A stretch of 64,000 nt of DNA from Thauera sp. (GTDB taxonomy: Bacteria; Pseudomonadota; Gammaproteobacteria; Burkholderiales; Rhodocyclaceae), in the NCBI GenBank assembly GCA_017302295.1, contig JAFLDS010000016.1:21486-85485 (forward strand), given 5' to 3'. The notes under the pieces are model-generated. The model worked only from the letters and a program-made list of their open reading frames with translations, ran no database searches and had not been told where the DNA came from. This document shows, one piece after another, positions 43,048 to 52,815 of this stretch (its first letter is position 1; every line of letters starts with the position of its first letter). A program made the position numbers and the translations under genes.

Positions 43048-44396
43048 AACTGGGCGAGATCGAACGTGCGGCCGGCGGCCCTCGCCGGGTCGCAGTGATC
43101 GGCGGCGGCATCGCCGGTCTCGGCGCAGCGTGGCTGCTGTCCAGGCACCATCGCGTGACGCTGTTCGAGGCCGGCAGCTACGTGGGCGGCCACACCAATA
43201 CGGTGGATGTCGACATCGGCGGCGTATCGCATCCGGTCGACACCGGCTTCCTCGTCTTCAACCGTCGCACCTATCCCAACCTGTGCGCGCTGTTCGAGCA
43301 CCTGGGTGTTAAGCACGTCGAGAGCGAAATGAGTTTCGGCGTGAGCCTCGCCCATGCCGGCATCGAGTGGGCGGGGTCGGATCTCGGCACGGTGTTCGCG
43401 CAGCGTTCCAACCTGCTGCGTCCGGCCTTCCTCGGCATGTTGCGCGACATCCTGCGCTTCAATCGCGAGACGACCCGGATGGCGCGGGACGGCGATACGC
43501 CGGCGGTGAGCCTGGGCGACTATCTCGATGCCGGCCGCTACGGCGAGGCGTTCCGCGACTGGTACCTGCTGCCGATGGCGGCGGCGATCTGGTCGTGCCC
43601 GACGCGCACCATGCTCGACTATCCGCTCGCCACCTTCGTGCGCTTCTGTCATAACCACGGCCTGCTGCAGATCTTCGATCGTCCGCAGTGGCTCACCGTC
43701 GAGGGCGGCGGGCGGAGCTACGTGCGGCGCATCGTCGGCGAGCTCGACGACGTGCGCGTGGCGACCCCGGTGCACCGGGTCGAGCGCCATAGCGACGGCG
43801 TGTCGCTGTTTACCGACGCGGGTGGCGAGTTCTTTCACGAGGTGGTCTTCGCCTGCCACAGCGACCAGGCCTTGGCCATCCTCGGTGAGGGCGCCTCGCC
43901 TGCCGAGCGCCGCATCCTTGGCGCGGTGCGCTACCAGCCCAACGTCGCCCTGCTGCACACCGACACCGCGCTGCTGCCGCGCCGGCGCAAGGTCTGGTCG
44001 GCGTGGAACTACCTCGCCGGCGAGGGGCGGCCGGACGAGCGCCCGGTGTCGGTCAGTTACCTGATCAACCGCCTGCAGCCGCTGCCCTTCGACACGCCCG
44101 TCGTGGTGTCGCTGAATCCCTTCATCGAGCCGGCGCCGGACAAGCTGTTCCGTCGCATCGAGTACTCGCACCCGGTGTTCGATCAGGGCGCGATCGAGGC
44201 GCAGGCCGCGCTGCCGCGGATCCAGGGCGTTCAGCACAGCTGGTTCGCCGGTGCATGGACGGGCTACGGCTTTCACGAGGATGGTTTGAAGTCGGCGCTC
44301 GCCATCGCCGAGTCCTTCGGCGTTTCCATCCCCTGGCGTCAGGCGCAGGCGGCTGTGCCTGCTGCGGCGCCCGAGCCGCTGCGCGAGGCGGCCTGA
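43044..44396 (+). CDS. FAD-dependent amine-oxidase-like flavoprotein
   Basis: 450 residues; ATG overlaps the folE2 stop. N-terminal FAD motif [19 protein letters not shown] and GGHTNTVDV, with a C-terminal [23 protein letters not shown] segment. This family (NAD(P)/FAD-binding, amine-oxidase fold) is regularly adjacent to DUF1365 and cyclopropane-synthase genes in proteobacterial light and stress clusters. It is thought to modify membrane lipid acyl chains, e.g. furan fatty acid or related chemistry, but the reaction is not proven. Confidence 0.85.
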   Translation: MKLGEIERAAGGPRRVAVIGGGIAGLGAAWLLSRHHRVTLFEAGSYVGGHTNTVDVDIGGVSHPVDTGFLVFNRRTYPNLCALFEHLGVKHVESEMSFGVSLAHAGIEWAGSDLGTVFAQRSNLLRPAFLGMLRDILRFNRETTRMARDGDTPAVSLGDYLDAGRYGEAFRDWYLLPMAAAIWSCPTRTMLDYPLATFVRFCHNHGLLQIFDRPQWLTVEGGGRSYVRRIVGELDDVRVATPVHRVERHSDGVSLFTDAGGEFFHEVVFACHSDQALAILGEGASPAERRILGAVRYQPNVALLHTDTALLPRRRKVWSAWNYLAGEGRPDERPVSVSYLINRLQPLPFDTPVVVSLNPFIEPAPDKLFRRIEYSHPVFDQGAIEAQAALPRIQGVQHSWFAGAWTGYGFHEDGLKSALAIAESFGVSIPWRQAQAAVPAAAPEPLREAA

Positions 44397-45199
44397 TGAA
44401 CGCGGGCCGCGCCCTGCCGGCGAGCTCGGGCTGCGACGCGTTCGCGCCTGCGGTGTGCTTCGGCGCCGTCATGCACGAGCGCCATGTGCAGGCGCACAAC
44501 CGCTTCATCTATCCGACCGCCTTCCTGCGCCTGCCCCTGTCGCGGCTCGACGCGCTGAAAGTGCCGCTGCTGGGCATCGGGCGGCCCAACCTGTTCGCTT
44601 TTCACAATCGCGACCACGGTCCGCGCGACGGCTCGCCGCTGCTGCCCTGGCTGCGCGACATCATCGCCCGCCGTGGGCTGGATGCGGCGTGCGACGGCGA
44701 AGTGGTGCTGCAAACCATGCCGCGCGTGCTGGGCTACGTGTTCAACCCGGTCAGCTTCTGGTTCTGCCACGATCGCAGCGGCGCGCTGCGGGTGGTGCTG
44801 GCCGAGGTGAACAACACCTTCGGCGAGCACCACAATTATCTCGTGCATCATCCCGACCTGCGCCCCATCGGGCATGACGACGAACTGGTGGCGCAAAAGC
44901 TGTTCCACGTGTCGCCCTTCTTCCCGCTGCGCGGCGAATACCGCTTCCGCTTCGAGGCGCGCGGTGCGGTGCATGCAGCCGCCATCGACCTGTGGGACGA
45001 CGGCGTGCACCAGCTCGCCACCCGCCTGTCGGGCCGCGCCGAAACCCTGGACGGGCGGGCGATGGCGAAATGGCTGCTGCGCCACCCGCTGATGACTCTG
45101 GGCGTGATCGCCCGCATCCACTGGCAGGCGCTGCGCCTGGCGCTGCGCCGGGTCAGCTTCCACCGCAAACCCGCGCCGCCGATCGAGGAGACCACCTGA
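44396..45199 (+). CDS. DUF1365 family protein
   Basis: 267 residues; start overlaps preceding stop. Typical DUF1365 features: MHERHVQAHNRFIYP at the start, GYVFNPVSFWFCHD, EVNNTFGEHHNYL, and QKLFHVSPFFP. Role unknown, consistently linked with the flavoprotein before it and the cyclopropane synthase after it, which implies a shared lipid modification path. Confidence 0.88.
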   Translation: MNAGRALPASSGCDAFAPAVCFGAVMHERHVQAHNRFIYPTAFLRLPLSRLDALKVPLLGIGRPNLFAFHNRDHGPRDGSPLLPWLRDIIARRGLDAACDGEVVLQTMPRVLGYVFNPVSFWFCHDRSGALRVVLAEVNNTFGEHHNYLVHHPDLRPIGHDDELVAQKLFHVSPFFPLRGEYRFRFEARGAVHAAAIDLWDDGVHQLATRLSGRAETLDGRAMAKWLLRHPLMTLGVIARIHWQALRLALRRVSFHRKPAPPIEETT

Positions 45200-46449
45200 T
45201 GAACGCCCTGGAAAACACCCTCGGCCCGCTGCTGCAACCGCTCGCCAGCGTCGCCGCCGAGCGCCTGCCGCGCGCCACCCGCCTGGCGCTTGAGATGCTC
45301 GACCGCCTGCAGGGCGGCGCGCTCGCCATCGAACTGCCCGATGGGCGTCATGTGCGTGCCGGCCACGGCGCCCTGGTTGCGCACCTGCGGGTGAGTGAGC
45401 ACGCGCTGTTCGACGAGACGCTTGCGCGCGGAGACATCGGCTTTGCCGAGACCTTCATGGACGGCCTGTGGCACACCGACGACCTCGCCGGTCTGCTCAC
45501 CCTGCTGTCGCGCAACCGCGCCACGCTCGATGCGGCGATCTACGGCCGCCTGCTCCGCCTGCTCGGCCACCGCCTCACTCACCTGCTGCGCGCCAACACC
45601 CGCGCCGGCGCGCGCCGCAACATCGAGGCGCACTACGACCTCGGCAATGATTTCTACGCGTTGTGGCTGGACCGCACGATGACCTACTCGGCGGCGGTGT
45701 TCGACGCCCCGGACGAGGCGCTGGAGGCTGCGCAACGGAGGAAGTACCGCCGCATCCTGACAAAGGTCGGCGCGCAGCCCGGGCAGACGGTGCTCGAGAT
45801 CGGCTGCGGCTGGGGCGGCTTTGCCGAAGTCGCCGCCACCGAGTTCGGCTGCCGCGTGCTGGGCCTGACGCTCTCTCCCGCCCAGCTCGCCTTCGCGCGC
45901 GAACGCGCCGAGCGCGGCGGCTATGCCGGGCAGGTGGATCTCGAATTGTGCGACTACCGCGATGTGCGCGGCCAGTACGACCACATCGTGTCGATCGAGA
46001 TGATCGAGGCGGTCGGCGAGCGCTTCTGGCCGACGTATTTCGCCCAACTGTCGGCGCTGCTCAAGCCCGGCGGGCGCTGCGCGGTGCAGGCGATCACCAT
46101 CGCCGACGCGCTGTTCGCCCGCTACCGCCGCGGCACCGACTTCATCCAGCGCCACATCTTCCCCGGCGGCATGCTGCCCAGCCCCGGTGCCGTGCAGCGC
46201 CAGGCGACGCGCGCCGGCCTGCAGGTGGTCGACGACTTCGCCTTCGGGCCGGACTATGCGCGCACGCTGGCACGCTGGCATGCGCGCTTCGACGCGCAGG
46301 CCGACGCGGTGCGGCAGCTTGGCTTCGACGAACGTTTCCTGCGCATGTGGCGCTTCTACCTCGCCTATTGCGAGGCGGGCTTCAACACCGGCGATATCGA
46401 CGTCCATCACTACACCTTCGAGCACGCGCGCGGAGGCGCGGGAGCATGA
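45199..46449 (+). CDS. cfa: Cyclopropane-fatty-acyl-phospholipid synthase family protein
   Basis: 416 residues. N-terminal lipid-binding domain, then a SAM methyltransferase core: NIEAHYDLGNDFYALWLD, TYSAAVF, VLEIGCGWGGFAEVAA, VSIEMIEAVGERFW, and C-terminal WRFYLAYCEAGF. It methylates unsaturated phospholipid chains with SAM to cyclopropane or related products. Membrane remodelling on exposure to light-derived singlet oxygen is a reasonable role. Confidence 0.92.
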   Translation: MNALENTLGPLLQPLASVAAERLPRATRLALEMLDRLQGGALAIELPDGRHVRAGHGALVAHLRVSEHALFDETLARGDIGFAETFMDGLWHTDDLAGLLTLLSRNRATLDAAIYGRLLRLLGHRLTHLLRANTRAGARRNIEAHYDLGNDFYALWLDRTMTYSAAVFDAPDEALEAAQRRKYRRILTKVGAQPGQTVLEIGCGWGGFAEVAATEFGCRVLGLTLSPAQLAFARERAERGGYAGQVDLELCDYRDVRGQYDHIVSIEMIEAVGERFWPTYFAQLSALLKPGGRCAVQAITIADALFARYRRGTDFIQRHIFPGGMLPSPGAVQRQATRAGLQVVDDFAFGPDYARTLARWHARFDAQADAVRQLGFDERFLRMWRFYLAYCEAGFNTGDIDVHHYTFEHARGGAGA

Positions 46450-46994
46450 AAACCCGGCGCGTGGCCTTGTGCGGTGTCCTGCTGGCCGCCTGGCTGGCAT
46501 GGCCGGTGGTGACCGTGGCGCGCAATCTGCCAGCGGCGGTCGAGGCGGCAGCGGGGCCGCTGCGACTGTCCGGCGAGGGTGAGATGCGCTGGCTGGGCTT
46601 CAAGCTCTACGATGCCGCGCTGTGGGTCGAACCGGGCGGGGTGGTGGCGTCAGCCGAGCATGCGCTCGCGATCCGCTACGCGCGTCCGATTGCCGCGGAG
46701 CGCCTGGTCGAAACCAGCCTCGACGAGATGCGCCGCCTCGGCGAGCGCGACGAGGTGCGACTGGCGCGCTGGCGCGGCGCGCTCGAGAGGGCGCTGCCTT
46801 CGGTCGCGGAAGGCGACACCCTGATCGGCCTGCACCGCCCGGGGCGCGGCGCGAGCTTCTGGCACCAGGGGCGGCTGACGGCGCACATCGACGACCCCGC
46901 GCTCGCGCGCGCCTTCTTCGCCATCTGGCTGGACGAACGCACGCGCGAACCGGCGCTGCGCGCGCGCCTGCTCGGGCTCGCGGAGCCGCAGTGA
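46446..46994 (+). CDS. Chalcone-isomerase-like exported protein
   Basis: 182 residues; ATG overlaps the cfa stop. Signal peptide to about VTVARN, then a CHI-like domain (LSGEGEMRWLGFKLYDAALWV). Bacterial proteins of this kind bind fatty acids or unknown ligands rather than isomerise chalcones. Location in this operon suggests lipid handling in the periplasm. Confidence 0.82.
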   Translation: MKTRRVALCGVLLAAWLAWPVVTVARNLPAAVEAAAGPLRLSGEGEMRWLGFKLYDAALWVEPGGVVASAEHALAIRYARPIAAERLVETSLDEMRRLGERDEVRLARWRGALERALPSVAEGDTLIGLHRPGRGASFWHQGRLTAHIDDPALARAFFAIWLDERTREPALRARLLGLAEPQ

Positions 46995-48340
46995 TGGATG
47001 CCGGCGCGTTCGGCCGCGGGGCGATCCTGGCCTACGGCGCGCTCGGCCTGCCGCTGGCCTTCGCCGCGCTGCCCCTGTACGTGCATGTGCCGCGGCTCTA
47101 TGCCGGCGAGGTCGGGCTGTCGCTTGCCACCGTCGGCGCGGTGCTGCTGGCGGCGCGCATCGTGGACGCGGTGACAGATCCGCTGATCGGCTGGGCGAGC
47201 GATCGCATCCGTGGCCGGCGCGGGCTCCTGCTCGTCGCCTGCCTGCTGCTCGGGCTCAGCTTGCCAGCCCTGCTGTCGCCGCCGGCGGACGCAGGCGTGG
47301 GCTGGCTGTTCGGCTTCATCGTGCTGGTGTCGCTCGCCTATTCGGTGGCGTCCATCGCATACAGCGCGTGGGGCGCGGAGGTGGCGCCGACGCCCGACCT
47401 GCGCACCCGCTTCGTCGCCGCGCGCGAAGGCTTCGCGCTGCTCGGCGTGGTGCTGGCGGCGGCCTTGCCCGCGGTGCTCGCGCAGGGCGCGGGCGAGGCG
47501 GCCGGGCTGGCGCGGCTGTCCTGGATCTTCCTGCCGTTGCTGCTGGCCTGTGCCGCATGGACCCTGCTCGGTGCGCCGGCCGCGCCAGTGCATGCGGGCC
47601 GCGGCCAGTCGGTGTGGGGCGGTCTCGCCGGCGCCCTGCGCGATGGCGCCTTCGTCCGCCTGCTCGCGGTGTTCGCGGTGAACGGCATCGCCGCGGCGGT
47701 GCCGTCTGCCACGGTGCTGTTCTTCGTTGCCGATGTGCTGCAGGCGGACGATCGCGCGGCCGGCGCCTTCCTGGTGCTGTATTTCGCCGCCGCGGCGGCC
47801 AGCCTGCCGCTGTGGGTGGCGCTGTCTCGGCACCTGGGCAAGCTGCGTGCCTGGCTTGCCGGCATGGTGCTTGCCGTTGCGGTGTTCGTGTGGGCGGGAC
47901 TGCTGGGCAGCGGCGATCTGCTCGCCTACGGCGCGATCTGCGTGCTGTCGGGCGTCGCGCTCGGCGCCGACCTGTCGCTGCCGCCGTCGCTGCTCGCCGA
48001 CCTGCTGGCACGAAGCCAGGAGATGGGAGCCGGAGGCGCGGAGGCGAGGGGCGGCGGTGTTCGCGCCGGTGCCTGCTTCGGCTGGTGGAACTTCGTCACC
48101 AAGGCCAACCTCGCCTTGGCCGCCGGCCTGGCGCTGCCGCTGCTCGCCGCGCTCGGCTACGCGCCCGGTGCGCGCGACGCCGATGCGACGGCCGCGCTGG
48201 CGATGGTGTATGCCGGGCTGCCGGTCGTGTTGAAGCTCGGCGCGGTGGTGCTGCTGTGGCGCTGGCGCGGACAAATCGAGCCGGTTGCCGCGGCGACGGA
48301 TTCTGCGGCTGCGGCCGCTTTGCGGGAGGTGAGATCGTGA
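46994..48340 (+). CDS. MFS transporter of the GPH/MelB-like type
   Basis: 448 residues, twelve membrane helices. Family marks: VDAVTDPLIGWASDRIRGRRG between helices II and III and SIAYSAWGAEVAPTPDLRTR. GPH/MelB members move sugars with cations, but those within lipid clusters are proposed to move lipids or lipid precursors. Start overlaps preceding stop. Confidence 0.85.
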   Translation: MDAGAFGRGAILAYGALGLPLAFAALPLYVHVPRLYAGEVGLSLATVGAVLLAARIVDAVTDPLIGWASDRIRGRRGLLLVACLLLGLSLPALLSPPADAGVGWLFGFIVLVSLAYSVASIAYSAWGAEVAPTPDLRTRFVAAREGFALLGVVLAAALPAVLAQGAGEAAGLARLSWIFLPLLLACAAWTLLGAPAAPVHAGRGQSVWGGLAGALRDGAFVRLLAVFAVNGIAAAVPSATVLFFVADVLQADDRAAGAFLVLYFAAAAASLPLWVALSRHLGKLRAWLAGMVLAVAVFVWAGLLGSGDLLAYGAICVLSGVALGADLSLPPSLLADLLARSQEMGAGGAEARGGGVRAGACFGWWNFVTKANLALAAGLALPLLAALGYAPGARDADATAALAMVYAGLPVVLKLGAVVLLWRWRGQIEPVAAATDSAAAAALREVRS

Positions 48341-48891
48341 TCTGGAGGGCGATGCGAGGTGTCCTGTTCCTTGTTGCCGGCCTGCTCGGGCTGGCGCTGA
48401 TGGGAGGTTGTTCGACGGTGGATATCGGGAAATATCGCAGCGAGACGCCGGTGCTCGATCTGCGCGACTACTTCAATGGCACGCTCGACGCGCACGGCAT
48501 CTTCCAGGACCGCTCGGGCGAGGTGGTGAAGCGCTTCCACGTCGTCATCGAGGCGAGCTGGCAGGGCGAAGTCGGCACGCTCGACGAGCGCTTCACCTAT
48601 TCCGACGGCAGCACCCAGCGCCGCGTGTGGACCATCACCCACCTCGGCAACGGCCGCTACCGCGGAACGGCCGACGACGTCGTGGGCGAGGCGCAGGGCG
48701 AAGCGGCCGGTAACGCCCTGCGCTGGCGCTACGTGCTGGCGCTGCCGGTCGATGGCAAGGTGTACAACGTCGACTTCGACGACTGGATGTTCCTCATGGA
48801 CCAGCGCGTGATGCTGAACCGCTCGGTGATGAGCAAGTGGGGCTTCCGCCTCGGCGAGGTCACGCTATCCTTCTACAAGCGGGGCGGATGA
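48337..48891 (+). CDS. DUF3833 putative lipoprotein, GTG start
   Basis: 184 residues from GTG 48337 after GGAGGTGA and overlapping the MFS stop. The N-terminus has a signal with a lipobox-like LMGGCS. Body shows DUF3833 strands (LDLRDYFNGTLDAHGIFQDR, YVLALPVDGKVYNVDFDDWM). Probably outer-membrane anchored. No known activity; conserved in light/lipid operons. Confidence 0.85.
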   Translation: MIWRAMRGVLFLVAGLLGLALMGGCSTVDIGKYRSETPVLDLRDYFNGTLDAHGIFQDRSGEVVKRFHVVIEASWQGEVGTLDERFTYSDGSTQRRVWTITHLGNGRYRGTADDVVGEAQGEAAGNALRWRYVLALPVDGKVYNVDFDDWMFLMDQRVMLNRSVMSKWGFRLGEVTLSFYKRGG

Positions 48892-49679
48892 TGGCCCTGC
48901 TGCCGCCGATGAATCGGCCCATCCGTGACTGGCAGGGGCAGCGTGTGTGGATCGTCGGCGCATCGAGCGGCATCGGCGCGGCGCTGGCCAGGGCGCTGGC
49001 GGTGCGCGGCGCGTGGGTGGCGGTGTCGGCGCGCAATCGCGAGGCGCTGCAGGCGGTGGCGGCCGATTGCGGGATCTCCGCGGTGGTCGAGCCGCTGGAC
49101 CTGACCATGCCGGACGATTTCCTGCGCGTGCGTGACGCCTTGCTGATGCGCTGGGGGCGGCTCGACCTCGTCGTGTTCAACGCCGGAACCTATCGCCCGC
49201 TGCGTGCCTGGTCGCTGACGATCCCGGCCATTCGCGAGACGCTGCAGACCAACCTCCTTGGCACGATGGAGGGCGTCGCCGCGCTGGCGCCGATGTTCAG
49301 CGCCCAGGGTGCCGGCGCGATCGCGCTCGTCGGCAGCGTCGCCGGCTACGGCGGCCTGCCCAAGGCGACGGTGTACGGCCCGTCCAAGGCGGCGCTGATC
49401 AACTTCGCCGAAACGCTGTACCTGGACCTTGCGCCGCGCGGCGTGTCGGTCTTCCTGGTCAACCCCGGCTTCGTCGCCACGCCGCTGACCGCGCAGAACG
49501 ACTTCCACATGCCGGCGCTGCTGACGCCGGAGCAGGCGGCCGAGGCGATGATCGCGGGTTTCGCGCGCGGCGCCTTCGAGATCCACTTCCCGAAGCGCTT
49601 CACCGGCGTGCTCAAGCTGTTGAGCCTGCTGCCGCGGCGGCTGTACTTTCCGCTGATCCGCAAGGTGACGGGGCTATGA
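48888..49679 (+). CDS. Short-chain dehydrogenase/reductase
   Basis: 263 residues; start ATG 48888 overlaps the preceding stop, with another ATG next to it. Gly-rich GASSGIGAALA for NAD(P), NAG motif (FNAGTYRP), catalytic Ser (VGSVAG) and Tyr-Lys (VYGPSKAALINF). A regular SDR with all catalytic residues. Likely reduces a lipid-derived carbonyl. Confidence 0.9.
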   Translation: MMALLPPMNRPIRDWQGQRVWIVGASSGIGAALARALAVRGAWVAVSARNREALQAVAADCGISAVVEPLDLTMPDDFLRVRDALLMRWGRLDLVVFNAGTYRPLRAWSLTIPAIRETLQTNLLGTMEGVAALAPMFSAQGAGAIALVGSVAGYGGLPKATVYGPSKAALINFAETLYLDLAPRGVSVFLVNPGFVATPLTAQNDFHMPALLTPEQAAEAMIAGFARGAFEIHFPKRFTGVLKLLSLLPRRLYFPLIRKVTGL

Positions 49680-50131
49680 CGATGCGGCGTGACCCCATTG
49701 CCCCCGCCGACTGCAGCGAGGGCGTGGCCGCGCTGGCGCATTTCTACGAGACGCTGCAGCCGGCCTCGCTGGCGCGCGTCGGCGAGCTGTACGCCCCCGA
49801 CGCGCGCTTCAAGGATCCGTTCAACGAGGTCGTCGGCATTCCCGCCATCTCACGCATCTTCGAGCATATGTTCGCCACCGTGGCGGCGCCGCGCTTCGTC
49901 GTCACCACCCGCATCGTACAGGGCCGGGAGGCGATGCTGGGCTGGGATTTCCACCTGCGGCTGTCGGGCCGCGACACGGTGATCCGCGGTGTGACCCACC
50001 TGCAGTTCGACGAGGCCGGGCGGGTGGTGTTGCACCGGGACTACTGGGACGCGGCCGAGGAACTCTATGCCCGCCTGCCGATCATCGGCGGGCTGATGCG
50101 CTGGCTGCGGCGCAAGCTGTCGAGCGGGTGA
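49676..50131 (+). CDS. NTF2-like/SnoaL-fold protein
   Basis: 151 residues; start overlaps the SDR stop. Pattern of NTF2-like cone: FYETLQPASLARVGELYAPD, FKDPFNEVVG, and C-terminal VVLHRDYWDAAEELY. Last gene of the eleven-gene operon. Such proteins act as small isomerases or ligand binders; exact role unknown. Confidence 0.88.
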   Translation: MTMRRDPIAPADCSEGVAALAHFYETLQPASLARVGELYAPDARFKDPFNEVVGIPAISRIFEHMFATVAAPRFVVTTRIVQGREAMLGWDFHLRLSGRDTVIRGVTHLQFDEAGRVVLHRDYWDAAEELYARLPIIGGLMRWLRRKLSSG

Positions 50132-50167
50132 ACGCGGGCCAAAAGGTGCGGAAGGTGCCCGGAATCC

Positions 50168-50273
50168 GGTCTGGCGGCGGGGGTTGCGCTCCGTCGGGCT
50201 GCGGAACTCGACCTCGCTTCGCTCGGGACTCGAACAGTCCTCGCCCGCTCCGCGCATCCCCCGCCGCCAGACC
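50168..50273. repeat. 106-bp dispersed repeat, copy 1
   Basis: The ends are perfect inverted repeats, GGTCTGGCGGCGGGGG at 50168 and its complement ending at 50273, with matching inner bases TGCGC. The same 106-bp sequence, inverted and with a few changes, lies at 61156-61261. It sits between the light operon and the methyltransferase gene. Nature not identified: REP-like or a miniature mobile element. Confidence 0.85.
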
Positions 50274-50403
50274 TGCCGCATTGCGTGCTCCAGGGTACGT
50301 AACAGCCCAGGGCGTCTGGCTGTGATGCCGAGTTTGCGATCTGCAGCCGATCCTGCTATCCAGCACCTTTTGCCGTGACCGACGTCCGCGCCACCCGCCC
50401 CGC

Positions 50404-51258
50404 ATGAACATCGTCCCCTTCCAGTCCCTCGCCTGTCCGCTCGACGGCGCGTCCTTGCAGCGCAGCGGCGCGGCGTGGCGCTGCTCCTCCGGCCACAGCT
50501 TCGACATCGCCCGCGAAGGCCACACCCATCTGCTGCCGGTACAGAACAAGCGCTCGCGCGATCCCGGCGACAGCAAGGAGATGGTGGCCGCGCGGCGGCG
50601 TTTCCTGAAGGCGGGCTGCTACCAGCCGATCGCGGCGGCGGTGGCGCGCACCGTGCTGCAGCACCTGCCGACCGGCGGCGCCTGCCTCGATGCGGGCTGC
50701 GGCGAAGGCTATTACCTGCGCCAGCTGGCCGACGCTGCTGCGGCGGCGGCTGTCGCAGGCGAGGGCAGGCTGGCGTTGCTCGGGCTGGATATCTCGAAGT
50801 GGGCGGTGCTCGCGGCGGCGAAGCCCTTCCGTGACGCCGGCTGGGTGGTGGGCAGCAATGCCAACCTGCCGGTGCTGGCGGCGACGCTGGACTGCGTGCT
50901 GTGCATGTTCGGTTTTCCGGTTTATGCGGAGTTTGCCCGCGTGCTGAAGCCGGGCGGGCTGCTGCTGCAGGTCGATGCCGGGCCGGATCATCTGCGCGAG
51001 CTGCGCGAGATCATCTACCCGGCGCTGAAGCCCGAGCGAGCGGCCGACGAGGCGCCGCCTGCGGGGTTCGAGCGCGTCTCCACCGAAAGCCTGCGCTTTG
51101 CGCTGCCTCTGGCCGACCCGGCGCAGATCGCCGACCTGCTGGTGATGACTCCCCACCTGTACCGCGCCACTGCCGAAGGCCGCGCGCGGGCGGCGGCGCT
51201 GACGGCGCTGGACGTGACCGTCGACGTGCGCCTGGTCAGCCTGGTGCGCCGACACTGA
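50404..51258 (+). CDS. rlmA: RlmA-like 23S rRNA (guanine-N1) methyltransferase
   Basis: 284 residues. RlmA pattern: N-terminal zinc-finger region CPLDG to WRCSSGHSFD, then GHTHLLPVQNKRSRDPGDS, ARRRFLKAGCYQPI, SAM motif CLDAGCGEGYYL. It modifies G745 in domain II of 23S rRNA in E. coli. One zinc cysteine is changed (CPLC to CPLD), so the finger may be altered. Starts 270 bp after the light operon, separated by the repeat. Confidence 0.85.
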   Translation: MNIVPFQSLACPLDGASLQRSGAAWRCSSGHSFDIAREGHTHLLPVQNKRSRDPGDSKEMVAARRRFLKAGCYQPIAAAVARTVLQHLPTGGACLDAGCGEGYYLRQLADAAAAAAVAGEGRLALLGLDISKWAVLAAAKPFRDAGWVVGSNANLPVLAATLDCVLCMFGFPVYAEFARVLKPGGLLLQVDAGPDHLRELREIIYPALKPERAADEAPPAGFERVSTESLRFALPLADPAQIADLLVMTPHLYRATAEGRARAAALTALDVTVDVRLVSLVRRH

Positions 51259-51282
51259 TCCCGGCTGCGCGTCCGCGTTGCG

Positions 51283-52815
51283 CTAAAGCGCGTCCAGCCG
51301 CGCGCGCAGGCTCGCAGCCTGGGTGGTGAGCGCGTCGCGCGTCGCCGCGTCCATCTTCGCCAGCTGGCGATACACCATGCCCAGCCGGTGGTTGTTGCCC
51401 ATGCGATCGGCGTGGCGGGAGAAGAAATCCCAGTACAGCGCGTTGAACGGGCAGGCGCGCGCGCCGGTGCGCGCCTTCTTGTCGTAGTGGCAACCCTTGC
51501 AGTAGTCGCTCATGCGGTCGATGTAGGCCGCGCTCGACACATAGGGCTTGGTGGCGAGCAGGCCGCCGTCGGCGTGCTGGCTCATGCCCAGCGTGTTGGG
51601 CAGTTCCACCCATTCGAAGGCGTCGATGTAGACGCCCAGGTACCAGCGGTGCACCGCCTGCGGCGACAGGCCGGCGAGCAGCGCGAAGTTGCCGATCACC
51701 ATCAGGCGCTGGATGTGGTGCGCATAGGCGTGCTCCAGCGACTGGCCGATCGAGTGGGCGAGGCAGCGCATGCGCGTCTGCCCGGTCCAGAACCAGGCTG
51801 GCAGCGGCGCATCGTGGCCCAGTGCGTTGTGTTCGACATAGCCGGGCATGTGCGCCCAATACACGCCGCGCACGTATTCGCGCCAGCCCAGGATCTGGCG
51901 GATGAAGCCTTCGGCCGCCGCCAGCGGGACGCGGCCGTCGCGCCAGGCGGCTTCCGCTTTCGCCACCACCTCGCGCGGGTTCAGCATCTTGACGTTGAGC
52001 GCGAAGGACAGCAGTGAGTGGAAGAGCCGCGTGCTGCGCAGGCTCATCGCGTCCTGGAAGTCGCCGAAGTGCGGCAGGGCCGCGTCGATGAAGGCGTCGA
52101 GCTGGGCCAGCGCCTCGTCGCGGTTCAGCGGCCAGGCCAGGCGGTCGGCAGCGGGGTCGCCGAAGCTGCGCACGCCGGCGGCGACGATGGTCTGCCACAG
52201 CGCGGAATGGTCGTGCCGGACGCGCGGGTCGGCGGGCACGTAGGGGATGCCCGGCCAGGGCTTGCGGTTGTCGTGGTCGAAGTTCCACTGGCCGCCGGCC
52301 GGCTTGCCGGCAGCATCCATCAGCACGCCGTGGCGCCAGCGCATGTGGCGGTAGAAATGCTCCATCAGCCACTGCTTGCGGCCTTCGAACAGCGCCGCGT
52401 CCTCGTCGCGCGCGGTGTAGAAGTGTTCGCTGTCGACCGCCTGCGCCGGGATTGCGAGCTGGCGGGCGTAGTCGGCGAGCTGCGCGTCGAGCCGCCACTC
52501 GTCGGGCGACTGCCATTCGAGGGCGGTGGCGTGGTGGGCGGCGATCGCCGCGTCGAGGTTCGCGGGCAGCGACTGGCGGTTGTCGGCGTCGTCGATGGCG
52601 AGGTAATGCACGCGGTGGCCGGCCGCGCGCAGTTGGCGCGCGAAGTCGCGCATGGCGGCGAAGATGGCGAGGATCTTCTGCGCGTGGTGCAGCACGTAGT
52701 CGGTTTCCTGGCGCACTTCCATCATCAGGTAGACGACGTCGTCGCGCCGGGTGTCGAACCAGGAATGGCGCGGGTCGAGCTGGTCGCCGAGGATCAGGCG
52801 CAGGCAGGTGCTCAT
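51283..52815 (-). CDS. Iron-sulfur bacterial cryptochrome/photolyase (PhrB-like, 6-4 type)
   Basis: 510 residues from ATG 52815. N-terminal LRLILGDQLDPRHSW and the C-terminal YCKGCHYD with ACPFNALYWDFF mark the FeS-BCP group. The four iron-sulfur cysteines are Cys351, Cys439, Cys442 and Cys455, one residue offset from those of Agrobacterium PhrB. Known members repair (6-4) photoproducts with FAD, a ribolumazine antenna and a [4Fe-4S] cluster. Third gene of the operator-C operon; start overlaps DUF2256 stop. Confidence 0.92.
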   Translation of the reverse strand: MSTCLRLILGDQLDPRHSWFDTRRDDVVYLMMEVRQETDYVLHHAQKILAIFAAMRDFARQLRAAGHRVHYLAIDDADNRQSLPANLDAAIAAHHATALEWQSPDEWRLDAQLADYARQLAIPAQAVDSEHFYTARDEDAALFEGRKQWLMEHFYRHMRWRHGVLMDAAGKPAGGQWNFDHDNRKPWPGIPYVPADPRVRHDHSALWQTIVAAGVRSFGDPAADRLAWPLNRDEALAQLDAFIDAALPHFGDFQDAMSLRSTRLFHSLLSFALNVKMLNPREVVAKAEAAWRDGRVPLAAAEGFIRQILGWREYVRGVYWAHMPGYVEHNALGHDAPLPAWFWTGQTRMRCLAHSIGQSLEHAYAHHIQRLMVIGNFALLAGLSPQAVHRWYLGVYIDAFEWVELPNTLGMSQHADGGLLATKPYVSSAAYIDRMSDYCKGCHYDKKARTGARACPFNALYWDFFSRHADRMGNNHRLGMVYRQLAKMDAATRDALTTQAASLRARLDAL

